64,000 bases of DNA from the NCBI GenBank assembly GCA_945865935.1, contig CAMBFI010000015.1, positions 1 through 64,000 on the forward strand, written 5' to 3'. A program made the position numbers and the translations under genes. Below are positions 17,804 to 27,381 of the stretch, piece by piece. The stretch is from Bordetella parapertussis (lineage in GTDB: Bacteria > Pseudomonadota > Gammaproteobacteria > Burkholderiales > Burkholderiaceae_B). The number at the start of each line of letters is the position of its first letter. Within the stretch, counting starts at the first letter, position 1. The notes beneath the pieces were generated by a model. The model was not told where the DNA came from, did no database searches, and saw only the letters and a program-made list of their open reading frames with translations.

Positions 17804-17896
17804 CTACAACCGCCTTATTACATATGTGGATCCAAGCATACCCGTGAGCGAGCTTGCCGTCATGGGCGGAGATTGTACGCAAAGACGCTACACATA

Positions 17897-17927
17897 AAAA
17901 AACCCCCGGTAAATAACCCGGGGGTTT
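17897..17927 (-). terminator. groESL operon terminator
   Basis: AAACCCCCGG (17900-17909) pairs with CCGGGGGTTT (17918-17927). On the minus strand the stem is followed by a T7 run, so it terminates the leftward groESL transcript 47 bases after groEL. Confidence 0.9.
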
Positions 17928-17973
17928 CGTGCATACCCCGAAAAATCGGGGCTGGTGTCTGAAAGACCTGAGC

Positions 17974-19629
<1,656 letters not shown>

Positions 19630-19654
19630 TTAGATTCCTTCTGTATTCTGTGAA

Positions 19655-19942
19655 TTACTGGACCACAGCGAGGATTTCTTCCTCGCGAATGACGAGGACT
19701 TCTTCGCCATCGACTTTAACGGTCTGGCCGGCATACTTGCCGAACAGAACTTTGTCGCCGACTTTGACATCCATCTTCAACACTTTGCCGTCTTCGGTTT
19801 GTTTACCGGGACCAACGGCTAGCACCTCACCCTGATCCGGCTTTTCAGCGGCGCTTTCAGGGATAACGATGCCCGAGGCAGTTGTGCGCTCGTTGTCCAG
19901 GCGTTTGACGATCACGCGATCGTGCAGGGGACGCAGGGCCAT
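19655..19942 (-). CDS. groES: 10 kDa co-chaperonin GroES
   Basis: Caps the GroEL cavity. The 95-aa protein opens with [19 protein letters not shown], the family signature, contains the mobile loop (about 16-33, with SGIVIPESA) and the roof segment GPGK. AGGAG lies upstream of the ATG. It is first in the heat-shock operon; the leader contains the CIRCE element. Confidence 0.99.
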   Translation of the reverse strand: MALRPLHDRVIVKRLDNERTTASGIVIPESAAEKPDQGEVLAVGPGKQTEDGKVLKMDVKVGDKVLFGKYAGQTVKVDGEEVLVIREEEILAVVQ

Positions 19943-20007
19943 GTAGAACTCCTGTTACAAAAAATAATGGTTGTGGAAAACACTTCTCTCAGTAGCAAAC
20001 GATATTG

Positions 20008-20034
20008 TTAGCACTCATTGAAGTCGAGTGCTAA
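20008..20034 (-). promoter_or_regulatory. CIRCE operator (HrcA binding site)
   Basis: A perfect inverted repeat TTAGCACTC - nine bases - GAGTGCTAA, identical to the CIRCE consensus. HrcA repressor binds it and releases it on heat shock when GroEL is titrated. It begins directly after the -10 box, so bound HrcA would block transcription start. hrcA itself is not in this window. Confidence 0.97.
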
Positions 20035-20062
20035 TTATAAGGCCTCTTTGCCAGATTTCAAG
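20034..20062 (-). promoter_or_regulatory. groESL promoter (sigma-70, possibly also sigma-32)
   Basis: On the minus strand TTGAAA (20061-20056) and TATAAT (20039-20034) are 16 bases apart, a good vegetative promoter overlapping the edge of CIRCE. The -35 also reads CTTGAAA, identical to the sigma-32 -35 consensus, and CCTTATAAT partly resembles its -10, so dual HrcA and RpoH control is possible. Confidence 0.75.
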
Positions 20063-20090
20063 TCCAGCTTGAGAAAACTTAGGGAATTGC

Positions 20091-20894
20091 CTACTTACGA
20101 GCCGCTTGTCGGGCGGCCTTGGCTTCCATGAAGTCGTTCACGATCTTGGCGTGCTCGGGTGTTTTATGGGCAATCGCTTGGTAAGCCGCTGATAACTCAA
20201 GCAAATTCGCCAACGAGGCCGTCTGTCCTTCGCGCAACAAACGCTTGGTCATGCGTACGGCAGGCGGTGAATTTACGGCCATCTTGCGCGCAAGCGTCTG
20301 GGCTGTCGTCAGCAGATCCGCGGCGGGCACAACACGTGACACCATTCCCCAATCCAGTGCCGTCTTTGCATCGATCGGCTCGCCTGTGAAGGACATTTCG
20401 GCGGCCCGAGCCATACCAATGACGCGCGGCAAGAACCAGGCGCCGCCGTCACCCGCCACAATCCCGACTTTCACAAAGCTCTCCGCAAACGTCGCTTGCT
20501 CGGACGCAATCCTTAGGTCACACATGCACGCCAAGTCACATCCAGCGCCAATCGCCGGGCCATTTACCGCTGCAATTGTTGGCACCTCAATTTGATGAAT
20601 CGCTAACGGCAGACGCTGAATCCCTTGCCGGTACTCCTGCCGCAGCACATCGCTGCCAAAGCCCGACCCAATCTGCCTCTGCATCTCGTCGATCTTGCCG
20701 CCAGAGGAAAACACCGGTCCAGAGGCTGTGATGATGACGGCACGCACGCTTGGGTCATGCTCAATACGATGGCAGGCATCAAGCATCGCCTCGACGATGC
20801 CGGTGCCGGTCAGTGCATTACGGGTCTCGGGGTGATTTAGCGTGAGTGTCACCACGCCCAGATCATCTTGTTCATACTGCAAAACGGTTGTCAT
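20091..20894 (-). CDS. Enoyl-CoA hydratase/isomerase family protein (crotonase)
   Basis: A 267-aa crotonase-fold enzyme acting on an acyl-CoA thioester. It shows the conserved oxyanion-hole segments: ASGPVFSSGGKIDEM (about 58-72) and VNGPAIGAGCDLACMCDLRIAS (about 111-132). In this family the glutamate pair that makes a classical hydratase is variable; here the second loop has FAESFVKVGIVAGDGG with one Glu and an Asp. Reaction type is therefore left open. Most similar in style to the hydratases annotated in acyl-CoA catabolism of Burkholderiales. It ends 24 bases before, and reads the same way as, the tautomerase gene. Confidence 0.87.
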   Translation of the reverse strand: MTTVLQYEQDDLGVVTLTLNHPETRNALTGTGIVEAMLDACHRIEHDPSVRAVIITASGPVFSSGGKIDEMQRQIGSGFGSDVLRQEYRQGIQRLPLAIHQIEVPTIAAVNGPAIGAGCDLACMCDLRIASEQATFAESFVKVGIVAGDGGAWFLPRVIGMARAAEMSFTGEPIDAKTALDWGMVSRVVPAADLLTTAQTLARKMAVNSPPAVRMTKRLLREGQTASLANLLELSAAYQAIAHKTPEHAKIVNDFMEAKAARQAARK

Positions 20895-20918
20895 TTTTTA
20901 ACCTTCAATTATGTTGAA

Positions 20919-21293
20919 TTAGCGGCCCGAGGCCTTTGCCGTGATGCCACCCGCTACCCCAAAGTCCGTTGCGGGACGGTCAAACAAGATGACGCGGATG
21001 TTTTGCTTGGAGACCCCAATGGCACGCTCGGTGGCGTCCGCCATCGCAGCAATCAACGCCGCTTTTTGTTCCTCAGTACGCCCGCGGATCAAGCCTACGG
21101 TGATCATCACCATTTCTTTACCCAACTCACCGGCCACGATGACGTGTTCGGCAGGAATCTCTTGCAACACAACACGCACGGACGCCAGCGGGGCGGCGAT
21201 ACTGTCTACAACGGACTGTGTTAACTTTTTCAAGAGATCGGTCTTGCTGGCTGGACTGTGGCCGTGCAGGATTTGGACGTTAAGCATTGGCAT
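20919..21293 (-). CDS. Tandem (fused) 4-oxalocrotonate tautomerase-family protein
   Basis: A 124-aa protein that I read as two 4-OT units in one chain. Unit 1 (about 2-58) starts with Pro after the initiator Met, the catalytic residue of the superfamily, and has the SVRV arginine (equivalent to Arg39) but His where Arg11 is expected (LHGHS). Unit 2 (about 61-118) has GRT and NIRV arginines but no proline at its start. So each half keeps part of the active site, as known for fused 4-OT enzymes. ATG-CCA start fixes the position. Upstream of the crotonase and co-directional, it may belong to the same catabolic unit. Confidence 0.75.
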   Translation of the reverse strand: MPMLNVQILHGHSPASKTDLLKKLTQSVVDSIAAPLASVRVVLQEIPAEHVIVAGELGKEMVMITVGLIRGRTEEQKAALIAAMADATERAIGVSKQNIRVILFDRPATDFGVAGGITAKASGR

Positions 21294-21373
21294 GGCGTGC
21301 TACCTTCCCGAGGTAAAATGAGAAGCCTGAATCGTACAGGCGGACGGTCTTTATAAACCAAGTTTCCTTATCT

Positions 21374-22189
21374 ATGTCATTTATCAATACGCTGAACGCC
21401 GCCTGGACCCAGTCAAATTCCCTGCTGATGGTTGGGCTAGACCCGGACGTCACAAAGATGCCTGCCGAACTAGCCGGCAGGCCCGATTCGATTTTTCAGT
21501 TCTGCAAACAAATTGTCGATGCCACCGCACCCTTTGTGTGTGGATTTAAACCCCAGATCGCGTATTTCGCGGCGGAACGCGCCGAAGGTCAGCTCGAAGA
21601 CCTGTGTGCCTACATTCGTGAGACTTATCCACAGTTGCCATTGGTACTCGATGCCAAGCGAGGCGATATCGGCGCGACGGCCACTCAATATGCGAAAGAG
21701 GTATTCGGTCGCTACAACGCCCATGCCGTCACGGTTAGCCCCTACCTGGGCGCAGACTCGGTTGAGCCCTATCTCGAGTGGGAAGATCGCGGTGTGATCG
21801 TCCTGTGCCGCACCTCCAACCCAGGTGGCTCAGACCTTCAGTTTTTGATGACAGACGGCGTGCCGCTTTATCTGCGCGTAGCCGATTTAGTTGCGAACAA
21901 ATGGAACAAAACAGGTCAGTGTGGTCTGGTTGTCGGCGCCACATTTCCCAAAGAGTTAGCGGCGGTGCGCCATGCGGTGGGAAATGACATTCCCTTACTC
22001 GTCCCGGGCATCGGTGCACAAGGCGGCGATATTGCCGCAACTTGTGCTGCCGGCTGTAACGCCAAAAAGACCGGAATGATGATTAACTCCTCACGCGCGA
22101 TTCTTTATGCGAAGGGTTCGGGTCACTGGACTGAAGCGGCTGCTGCTGCCGCCAAACAAACACGCGACGACATCAACGCTCACCGCTAG
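21374..22189 (+). CDS. pyrF: Orotidine 5'-phosphate decarboxylase
   Basis: Last step of UMP synthesis. The 271-aa length and the motif [13 protein letters not shown] (catalytic Asp93, Lys95, Asp98) place it in the longer subfamily of OMP decarboxylases common in betaproteobacteria, mycobacteria and others, rather than the 230-aa enterobacterial type. It ends overlapping the end of pncC (convergent, 4 bases). Divergent from the tautomerase gene with an 80-base gap. Confidence 0.96.
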   Translation: MSFINTLNAAWTQSNSLLMVGLDPDVTKMPAELAGRPDSIFQFCKQIVDATAPFVCGFKPQIAYFAAERAEGQLEDLCAYIRETYPQLPLVLDAKRGDIGATATQYAKEVFGRYNAHAVTVSPYLGADSVEPYLEWEDRGVIVLCRTSNPGGSDLQFLMTDGVPLYLRVADLVANKWNKTGQCGLVVGATFPKELAAVRHAVGNDIPLLVPGIGAQGGDIAATCAAGCNAKKTGMMINSSRAILYAKGSGHWTEAAAAAAKQTRDDINAHR

Positions 22190-22686
22190 GGTGCCAACAA
22201 CTCGCAGGCCGAGCGCAGTGCAAACGCTACTGACGCGTGGCGCACAGCCGTGCGGTCGCCTTCAAAAATTTGGGATGATGCGTGCACAATGATCCCTGAA
22301 GGCAAGCGCTGAGCGAACCCAAACCACACCAAGCCCACAGGTTTGTCCGCCGAGCCACCACCAGGCCCCGCGATCCCAGTCGTTGTCAGCGCGAGCGTAG
22401 CGGGCGGTGACTTGGCCAACACCCCAGCCGCCATTTCCTGCGCCACTTCTTTGCTCACCGCGCCAAACTGTTTCAGTGTTTCTTTAGACACACCCAGCTG
22501 AGCATGTTTTGCGCCATTGCTATACGTGACCCAGCCCTGCTCAAACCAAGCACTGGACCCAGCAATCGCCGTCGCCGCACCGGCCAGCAGGCCGCCGGTG
22601 CACGACTCCGCCGTGGCAAGCCAGCCCTGTCGCGCCACCAAGAGTTGTCCTAACCGTACCGATAACGTATCAATTTCAGTTTGCAC
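22186..22686 (-). CDS. pncC: Nicotinamide-nucleotide amidase (CinA C-terminal family)
   Basis: Deamidates NMN to nicotinate mononucleotide, returning the nicotinamide part of broken-down NAD to biosynthesis. The 166-aa protein corresponds to the CinA C-terminal domain alone, with the signature [13 protein letters not shown] (about 19-31) and [18 protein letters not shown] (about 106-123). Start is a GTG with GGGAG seven bases upstream. It is the last gene of the leftward ribBX-ribH-nusB-thiL-pgpA-pncC run, 32 bases after pgpA. Confidence 0.92.
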   Translation of the reverse strand: MQTEIDTLSVRLGQLLVARQGWLATAESCTGGLLAGAATAIAGSSAWFEQGWVTYSNGAKHAQLGVSKETLKQFGAVSKEVAQEMAAGVLAKSPPATLALTTTGIAGPGGGSADKPVGLVWFGFAQRLPSGIIVHASSQIFEGDRTAVRHASVAFALRSACELLAP

Positions 22687-22718
22687 TCAAAAACTCCCTC
22701 AAGAGACGCATCCGGCAG

Positions 22719-23234
22719 TTAGAAAGGAATTCCGACTCGCACCAACACAGCCATGACCAACAAGGTGTAGCCCGCCGCAAGCAGATCGTCGAACATCACG
22801 CCAAACCCGCCCTTAAAGTGCCTATCCGCCTGGCGAATCGGTGGGGGCTTGACCGTATCAAAGAAGCGGAACAATACAAAGGCTACGGCTTGGGCCGTCA
22901 AAGAACCCGGCACCAGCCACAACACCAACCAAAACGCAACGAACTCGTCCCAGACGATGCCTACGTGATCCGCGACGCCCAACTGCGTCGTGACCCGCTC
23001 GGCCGCCCACCAACCGTAACCAAAACAGGCCAGTAAAAACAAAGCGATCGCGGTGTCGCTCACGCCCGGGGCAGAAAAACTCCACAGCAACCAAGCCAGC
23101 AACGTGCCCCAGGTGCCAGAACCCGGTCGCAACAGCCCAGAGCCAAAACCAAACATCATCATTCGCCCCGGGTCGGAAAACACCCAAGACAAAGTCGGCC
23201 ACTTTGTATGGTGCCTTTCAGAGACGCGCGTCAC
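22719..23234 (-). CDS. pgpA: Phosphatidylglycerophosphatase A
   Basis: Removes phosphate from phosphatidylglycerophosphate to give phosphatidylglycerol, the lipid donor of Lgt. The 171-aa protein has the PgpA pattern: FGFGSGLLRPGSGTWGTL near the start, VWDEFVAFW in the middle, FRFFDTVKPPPI, and GGFGVMFDDLLAAGY, with membrane segments between. I start at the GTG at 23234, preceded by CAGGAG five bases upstream; this start lies inside the end of thiL (17-base overlap). The frame is open further upstream but that part is non-conserved. Confidence 0.92.
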   Translation of the reverse strand: MTRVSERHHTKWPTLSWVFSDPGRMMMFGFGSGLLRPGSGTWGTLLAWLLWSFSAPGVSDTAIALFLLACFGYGWWAAERVTTQLGVADHVGIVWDEFVAFWLVLWLVPGSLTAQAVAFVLFRFFDTVKPPPIRQADRHFKGGFGVMFDDLLAAGYTLLVMAVLVRVGIPF

Positions 23235-24225
23235 CGGAGCTCCTGAAGTGATCGAACCCGCGAGGGATGTCGGACACGATGCGTCCAGACACATCCCGCA
23301 GCACAACACCCGACCCACTTGCGATGCGACCAATGCGGGTTAACGGAACGGCTGTTTCAATGGAGATACGTTCAATACTGTCTCTCTGCGTGGGTGCTGC
23401 AGTCAAGCAAAGCTCATACAGGTCGCCGCCAGCAAGAATCGCGCGGCGCACTTGCAAGGGGTCGTAACCCCTTAATGCCTCGTGGATGGGCAACGCCGCT
23501 TCATCGATCTCAGCGGCAAGGCTACTCGCCTGCAGAATATGTCCGAGGTCTTGTAGAAGACCGTCCGACACGTCAATCGCGGCATGCGCGTGTGCCGCCA
23601 CTCTGCGACCCAGCGCAACGCGCGGGGTCGGACGCTCCAGGGCGAGACGAGTTTGCGCCAAGATTTTCACATCCGTAGGCAGCTCACCCGCAAGCATTCG
23701 GCAAGCAATATCTGCTGCACCCAGTGTGCCTGATACCCAAATATCATCCCCACACATCGCAGCACTGCGGCGCATCGCCAACTCAGGTAACACCTCACCA
23801 AAGACGGTCACACTAAGCGTGAGGCCCTGCTCACTGCGCGTGGTGTCACCACCCACTAGCGCGCAGCCATGCTCATCGGCCAGTGCGTAAAACCCCTCGG
23901 CAAATTGGGACACCCACTGTTCATCGATACTCGGCAGGCCGAGCCCCAACAAACAAGCGATAGGTTTCGCACCCACAGCAGCGAGATCTGACAGATTGAC
24001 TGCGAGCGCTTTGTGACCAAGGCGCCGCGGGTCCGTTCCCGAGAAAAAATGGCGGCCCTCGAGCAATAAGTCGGTGCTCGTTGCCAGTTGCATGCCAGGC
24101 TTGACGGTGAACAACGCACAGTCATCACCTGCACCCACCATGTCGCCAGGAACTGGGCGACTAAAAAAGCGAGTGATGAGTTCGAATTCGGATGGCACGA
24201 GTATGGTTGCCCCGGGGACGATCAA
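23218..24225 (-). CDS. thiL: Thiamine-monophosphate kinase
   Basis: Phosphorylates thiamine monophosphate to thiamine diphosphate, the cofactor used by the decarboxylase at 38640. The 335-aa protein has the AIR synthase-like ThiL pattern: GDDCALF near 33-39, the acidic [11 protein letters not shown] near 50-60, [12 protein letters not shown] near 76-87, and a later [12 protein letters not shown]. Its ATG overlaps the nusB stop by four bases (ATGA), and its end overlaps pgpA. Confidence 0.95.
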   Translation of the reverse strand: MIVPGATILVPSEFELITRFFSRPVPGDMVGAGDDCALFTVKPGMQLATSTDLLLEGRHFFSGTDPRRLGHKALAVNLSDLAAVGAKPIACLLGLGLPSIDEQWVSQFAEGFYALADEHGCALVGGDTTRSEQGLTLSVTVFGEVLPELAMRRSAAMCGDDIWVSGTLGAADIACRMLAGELPTDVKILAQTRLALERPTPRVALGRRVAAHAHAAIDVSDGLLQDLGHILQASSLAAEIDEAALPIHEALRGYDPLQVRRAILAGGDLYELCLTAAPTQRDSIERISIETAVPLTRIGRIASGSGVVLRDVSGRIVSDIPRGFDHFRSSGDARL

Positions 24226-24713
24226 CGACGGGGCGTCGCCCGAGTTTCAGGCGCGCGCACTTGGGCGGCAAGCTTGTCGAGCACGCCGTTGACAAACTTA
24301 AAGCCATCGGTCCCGCCAAACGACTTGGCGAGTTCGACGGCCTCGTTGATGGCAACGCGATAAGGCACTTCAACATGATGCACGAGCTCATAGCTACCAA
24401 TCAGCAAAATGCCATGCTCGATCGGGGATAGCTCGGCAAGCGGCCGATCAATGAACGGTGCGAACTTGTCACGCAAGGAAGCAGCATCCTTCATCGCGCC
24501 GTGCAACAGCGTTTGAAACCACACCACATCGGCCTGATCAAACTCATCTTCGTCGCGCAAGTGGGCTTCGATCTCGCCGGCATCCTGCAAGCTATCCGTA
24601 TCACGCACTAGCCAGGCATACAAACCTTGCAACGCAAGTTCGCGGGCGCGTCTGCGCGCACTGCGCGGCGCAGTGGCGGGGCTTGCTTCAGCGCCGTGCG
24701 TCGGATTGTTCAA
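24222..24713 (-). CDS. nusB: Transcription antitermination protein NusB
   Basis: Binds boxA RNA with NusE (S10) for rRNA antitermination. The 163-aa protein is all-helical with the family segments [15 protein letters not shown] near the N-terminus and [28 protein letters not shown] near the C-terminus. No ATG exists in the expected place; the best start is a TTG at 24713 with AGAGGA about eight bases upstream, lying inside the end of ribH. The ribH-nusB neighbourhood is conserved in many bacteria. Confidence 0.9.
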   Translation of the reverse strand: MNNPTHGAEASPATAPRSARRRARELALQGLYAWLVRDTDSLQDAGEIEAHLRDEDEFDQADVVWFQTLLHGAMKDAASLRDKFAPFIDRPLAELSPIEHGILLIGSYELVHHVEVPYRVAINEAVELAKSFGGTDGFKFVNGVLDKLAAQVRAPETRATPRR

Positions 24714-25203
24714 GATCTTCGTCCTCTTCGTCTTCGTCGGCTTCAGGCTCAAGCGCAGCCACCAAGTTTGCCATTTCAACCGCACATTGCGCGCAGTCAC
24801 GACCTTTATCAGCCGCCCGCACTTCGGCTTGCTCGTCTGTTTCGGTTGTCAACACACCGTTTGCGACGGGGATTCCCGTCTCAAGCGAAATACGAGAAAT
24901 TGCTGAGGCACTTTCGTTACTGACAATTTCAAAATGATAGGTTTCACCACGAATCACAGCACCGAGCGCAATCAGCGCATCGAACTCAAAGGTTTCGGCC
25001 ATCCGGGCCAGTGTCACGCCAAGTTCGAGCGCGCCTGGAACGGTGACAACCATAATGTCACGCTCATCAACGCCCAAGCTCTCAAGCTCTTGCAAGCAAG
25101 CGTCCAGCTCAATCAGCCCGATGTCTTCGTTAAAGCGGGCGCGGACGATGCCAATATGCAGGCCCTCGCCGTTCATGTCCGGGGTCAGGGTATATGGGCT
25201 CAT
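24688..25203 (-). CDS. ribH: 6,7-dimethyl-8-ribityllumazine synthase
   Basis: Condenses the ribBX product 3,4-dihydroxy-2-butanone 4-phosphate with the pyrimidine precursor, the penultimate step of riboflavin synthesis. The 171-aa protein has the family elements VRARFNEDI near the start, VPGALELG near 55, and [12 protein letters not shown] near 81-92. The C-terminal tail is unusually acidic ([17 protein letters not shown]), not part of the lumazine synthase fold. It follows ribBX by ten bases. Confidence 0.96.
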   Translation of the reverse strand: MSPYTLTPDMNGEGLHIGIVRARFNEDIGLIELDACLQELESLGVDERDIMVVTVPGALELGVTLARMAETFEFDALIALGAVIRGETYHFEIVSNESASAISRISLETGIPVANGVLTTETDEQAEVRAADKGRDCAQCAVEMANLVAALEPEADEDEEDEDLEQSDARR

Positions 25204-25213
25204 GGTCTGCTTC

Positions 25214-26392
25214 CTATTTGTTGCGGGTGGGAGGTTGGTGTTCGTAACCTGTGACGTCTAGACCAAAGCCTGGCATGATGCTTGGCATCTTGCGCGGGCG
25301 CGCCAACAGGCGCATTTGTCCAACATTCAGGTCTCGTAGAATTTGTGCGCCCATGCCGTAGGTGCGTAGATCCATCCGTCCGGATTCACGCTTGACTGGT
25401 GGTGCGCTCGGCGCGCCCTTCCAGCGCGCAATTTGACCAAACAAGTGATCTCCTGAGCCTTGGCAATTAAGGAAGACCATCACGCCAGCAGAGGCCTCGC
25501 GGATTGCCTGGAGTGCTTCGGCTACGCCCCAGCTATGCCCTGGGCTTTGTACATCAATCACATCGAGTACCGACGTGGGCTCATGCACACGCACGAGCGT
25601 TTCGCGACCCGGATCGATTTGCCCCGATACCAGCGCAAGATGCGGGTGACCCGCTACGGTATCCCGATAGGCGACCATCTGGAACTCACCCCACGGGGTT
25701 TGAACGTTGCGCTGCCCCACGCGCTCAATCACAGACTCGTGCTCACTGCGATACTGAATGAGATCAGCAATCGTGCCGAGCTTCAAGTTATGGGTGCGGC
25801 CGTATTCGATCAGATCGGGCAGTCGCGCCATCGTGCCATCAGGCTTCAAGATTTCGCAAATCACCGCAGCAGGCGTCAAACCAGCCATTGCGGTCAGGTC
25901 GCAACCCGCCTCGGTATGCCCAGCGCGCACCAATACACCGCCTGGTACCGCACGTAACGGAAAAATATGCCCTGGCTGGACTAAGTCAGTGGCTTTCGCA
26001 TCGCGCGCAACGGCCACGCGCACGGTGCGCGCGCGGTCCGCCACTGAAATTCCGGTTTCAACCCCTTCTGCGGCCTCAATGGAGACTGTGAAATTTGTCC
26101 CATAGGGTGTGCCGTTTTTATTTGACATCAAGGGCAATTCAAGTTGCCGACAACGCTCTTCCGTAAGTGTGAGGCAAACCAGGCCACGGCCGTGGGTGAC
26201 CATGAAGTTAATCGCTTCGGGCGTCACAAACTCTGCGGCCATGACGAGGTCGCCTTCGTTTTCGCGATCCTCTTCATCGACCAAAATCACCATCCGCCCC
26301 ATGCGGAGCTCGTCAATGATCTCTGAAACAGGGGAAATCGCCGAAGGCGACACGGAGGCTGTGCTTGAAGCGAGGGAAATTTTAGCGGGCAT
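25214..26392 (-). CDS. ribBX: RibBX: 3,4-dihydroxy-2-butanone 4-phosphate synthase with degenerate GTP cyclohydrolase II-like domain
   Basis: The N-terminal half (about 20-220) is a complete DHBP synthase: [10 protein letters not shown] (39-48) and later [11 protein letters not shown] hold the metal and substrate residues. The C-terminal half (about 225-380) has the RibA fold, but the zinc-binding C-x10-C-x-C segment is replaced by [19 protein letters not shown] without any cysteine, and the GRGIGL loop by CQGSGDHL. So it should not act as GTP cyclohydrolase II. This matches the RibBX variant known in Proteobacteria, which implies a separate ribA elsewhere. Automatic annotation would call it RibBA or RibB. 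First gene of the leftward riboflavin run. Confidence 0.9.
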   Translation of the reverse strand: MPAKISLASSTASVSPSAISPVSEIIDELRMGRMVILVDEEDRENEGDLVMAAEFVTPEAINFMVTHGRGLVCLTLTEERCRQLELPLMSNKNGTPYGTNFTVSIEAAEGVETGISVADRARTVRVAVARDAKATDLVQPGHIFPLRAVPGGVLVRAGHTEAGCDLTAMAGLTPAAVICEILKPDGTMARLPDLIEYGRTHNLKLGTIADLIQYRSEHESVIERVGQRNVQTPWGEFQMVAYRDTVAGHPHLALVSGQIDPGRETLVRVHEPTSVLDVIDVQSPGHSWGVAEALQAIREASAGVMVFLNCQGSGDHLFGQIARWKGAPSAPPVKRESGRMDLRTYGMGAQILRDLNVGQMRLLARPRKMPSIMPGFGLDVTGYEHQPPTRNK

Positions 26393-26425
26393 GGTGATCG
26401 GACAATCAGGCGAAACTAAACGCCT

Positions 26426-26431
26426 ATTATA
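26426..26431 (-). promoter_or_regulatory. Possible -10 box for ribBX
   Basis: A perfect TATAAT on the minus strand 34 bases before the ribBX start, with no good -35 at the usual distance. The short leader after it contains a small AGGCG/CGCCT hairpin but not the conserved FMN riboswitch core. Confidence 0.4.
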
Positions 26432-26495
26432 GAATCGTTAAGATAATCCATACGGTACAGGCTCAAATGGGCCCCAACACCTTCCCGGAACCCCT

Positions 26496-27305
26496 ATGCG
26501 CGCACTGAGCACCTTCGCCCCCGACCAAGCCGCCAAAATCCGGTTTCTGCTGACCGATATCGATGACACCTTGACGACCGACGGGCACCTGACCGCAGAC
26601 GCTTACGCCGCGCTTGAACGCCTGTCAGCCGCGGGCATCACTGTCATCCCCATCACCGGACGTCCGGCGGGATGGTGCGACCACATCGCCCGGATGTGGC
26701 CTGTTTTTGCCATCGTGGGTGAAAACGGGGCGTTTTACATGCGTTACGACCACAACAGACGACGCATGCTGACCCATCACTTCGCGGGGGCTACGGAGCG
26801 TCGAGCCAATCGCGCAAAGCTCGATGCACTGTCTGTCAAAATTTTGACCACGGTTCCAGGTTGCGCACTGGCAAGCGACCAAAACTATCGCGAAGCAGAC
26901 TTGGCCATTGATTTTTGCGAGGATGTCGAGCCTTTGTCAGAGAGCGTCATCAAACAAATCGTTTCGCTCCTCGAGCAGGAAGGCGCTCAAGCGAAGGTCA
27001 GTTCCATCCACGTTAACGGCTGGTTTGGTCAATATGACAAGCTTTCCATGACACGCACGTTGTTCGCACGCGAGTTTTCAAGCAAGCTCGAGGATCTCCA
27101 GCCGGTATGCGCGTTCGCGGGGGACTCTCCCAACGACGAACCGATGTTTGGCTTTTTCGACTACTCGGTGGGGGTGGCCAATATTCAGACACAGCTGCAC
27201 CGCCTGACGCATCAGCCAAAATATGTGACGCCTTCAAAAGGGGGAGCGGGCTTTGTCGAGTTAGCCAACTGGATCCTCGCAGCAAAAAAGATACAGAATT
27301 CTTAG
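26496..27305 (+). CDS. HAD-superfamily (type IIB, Cof-like) phosphatase
   Basis: A 269-aa HAD hydrolase. Motif I is LLTDIDDTLTTDG (nucleophile Asp21, general acid Asp23), motif II PITGRPAGW near 53, and motif IV FAGDSPNDEPMF near 208. The cap domain lies between motifs II and III, as in sugar-phosphate or trehalose/mannosyl-phosphoglycerate phosphatases. Substrate is not predictable. It is divergent from ribBX with about 100 bases between, and stands before the CYTH-CHAD gene. Confidence 0.82.
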   Translation: MRALSTFAPDQAAKIRFLLTDIDDTLTTDGHLTADAYAALERLSAAGITVIPITGRPAGWCDHIARMWPVFAIVGENGAFYMRYDHNRRRMLTHHFAGATERRANRAKLDALSVKILTTVPGCALASDQNYREADLAIDFCEDVEPLSESVIKQIVSLLEQEGAQAKVSSIHVNGWFGQYDKLSMTRTLFAREFSSKLEDLQPVCAFAGDSPNDEPMFGFFDYSVGVANIQTQLHRLTHQPKYVTPSKGGAGFVELANWILAAKKIQNS

Positions 27306-27381
27306 CTTTTCTGGTTTGTCATCACAATTTTACGGCGTGCCCGATACACTATAGCCCCTTGTATGTCCATTAAGCACCTGA

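Noticed and set aside
20008-20034. Inverted repeat as a mobile-element end
   Set aside because: It is exactly the CIRCE operator, sitting at the groES promoter, with no transposase near.
26393-26495. FMN riboswitch ahead of ribBX
   Set aside because: The leader is about 35-100 bases and shows only a five-bp hairpin; the conserved RFN core segments are absent.
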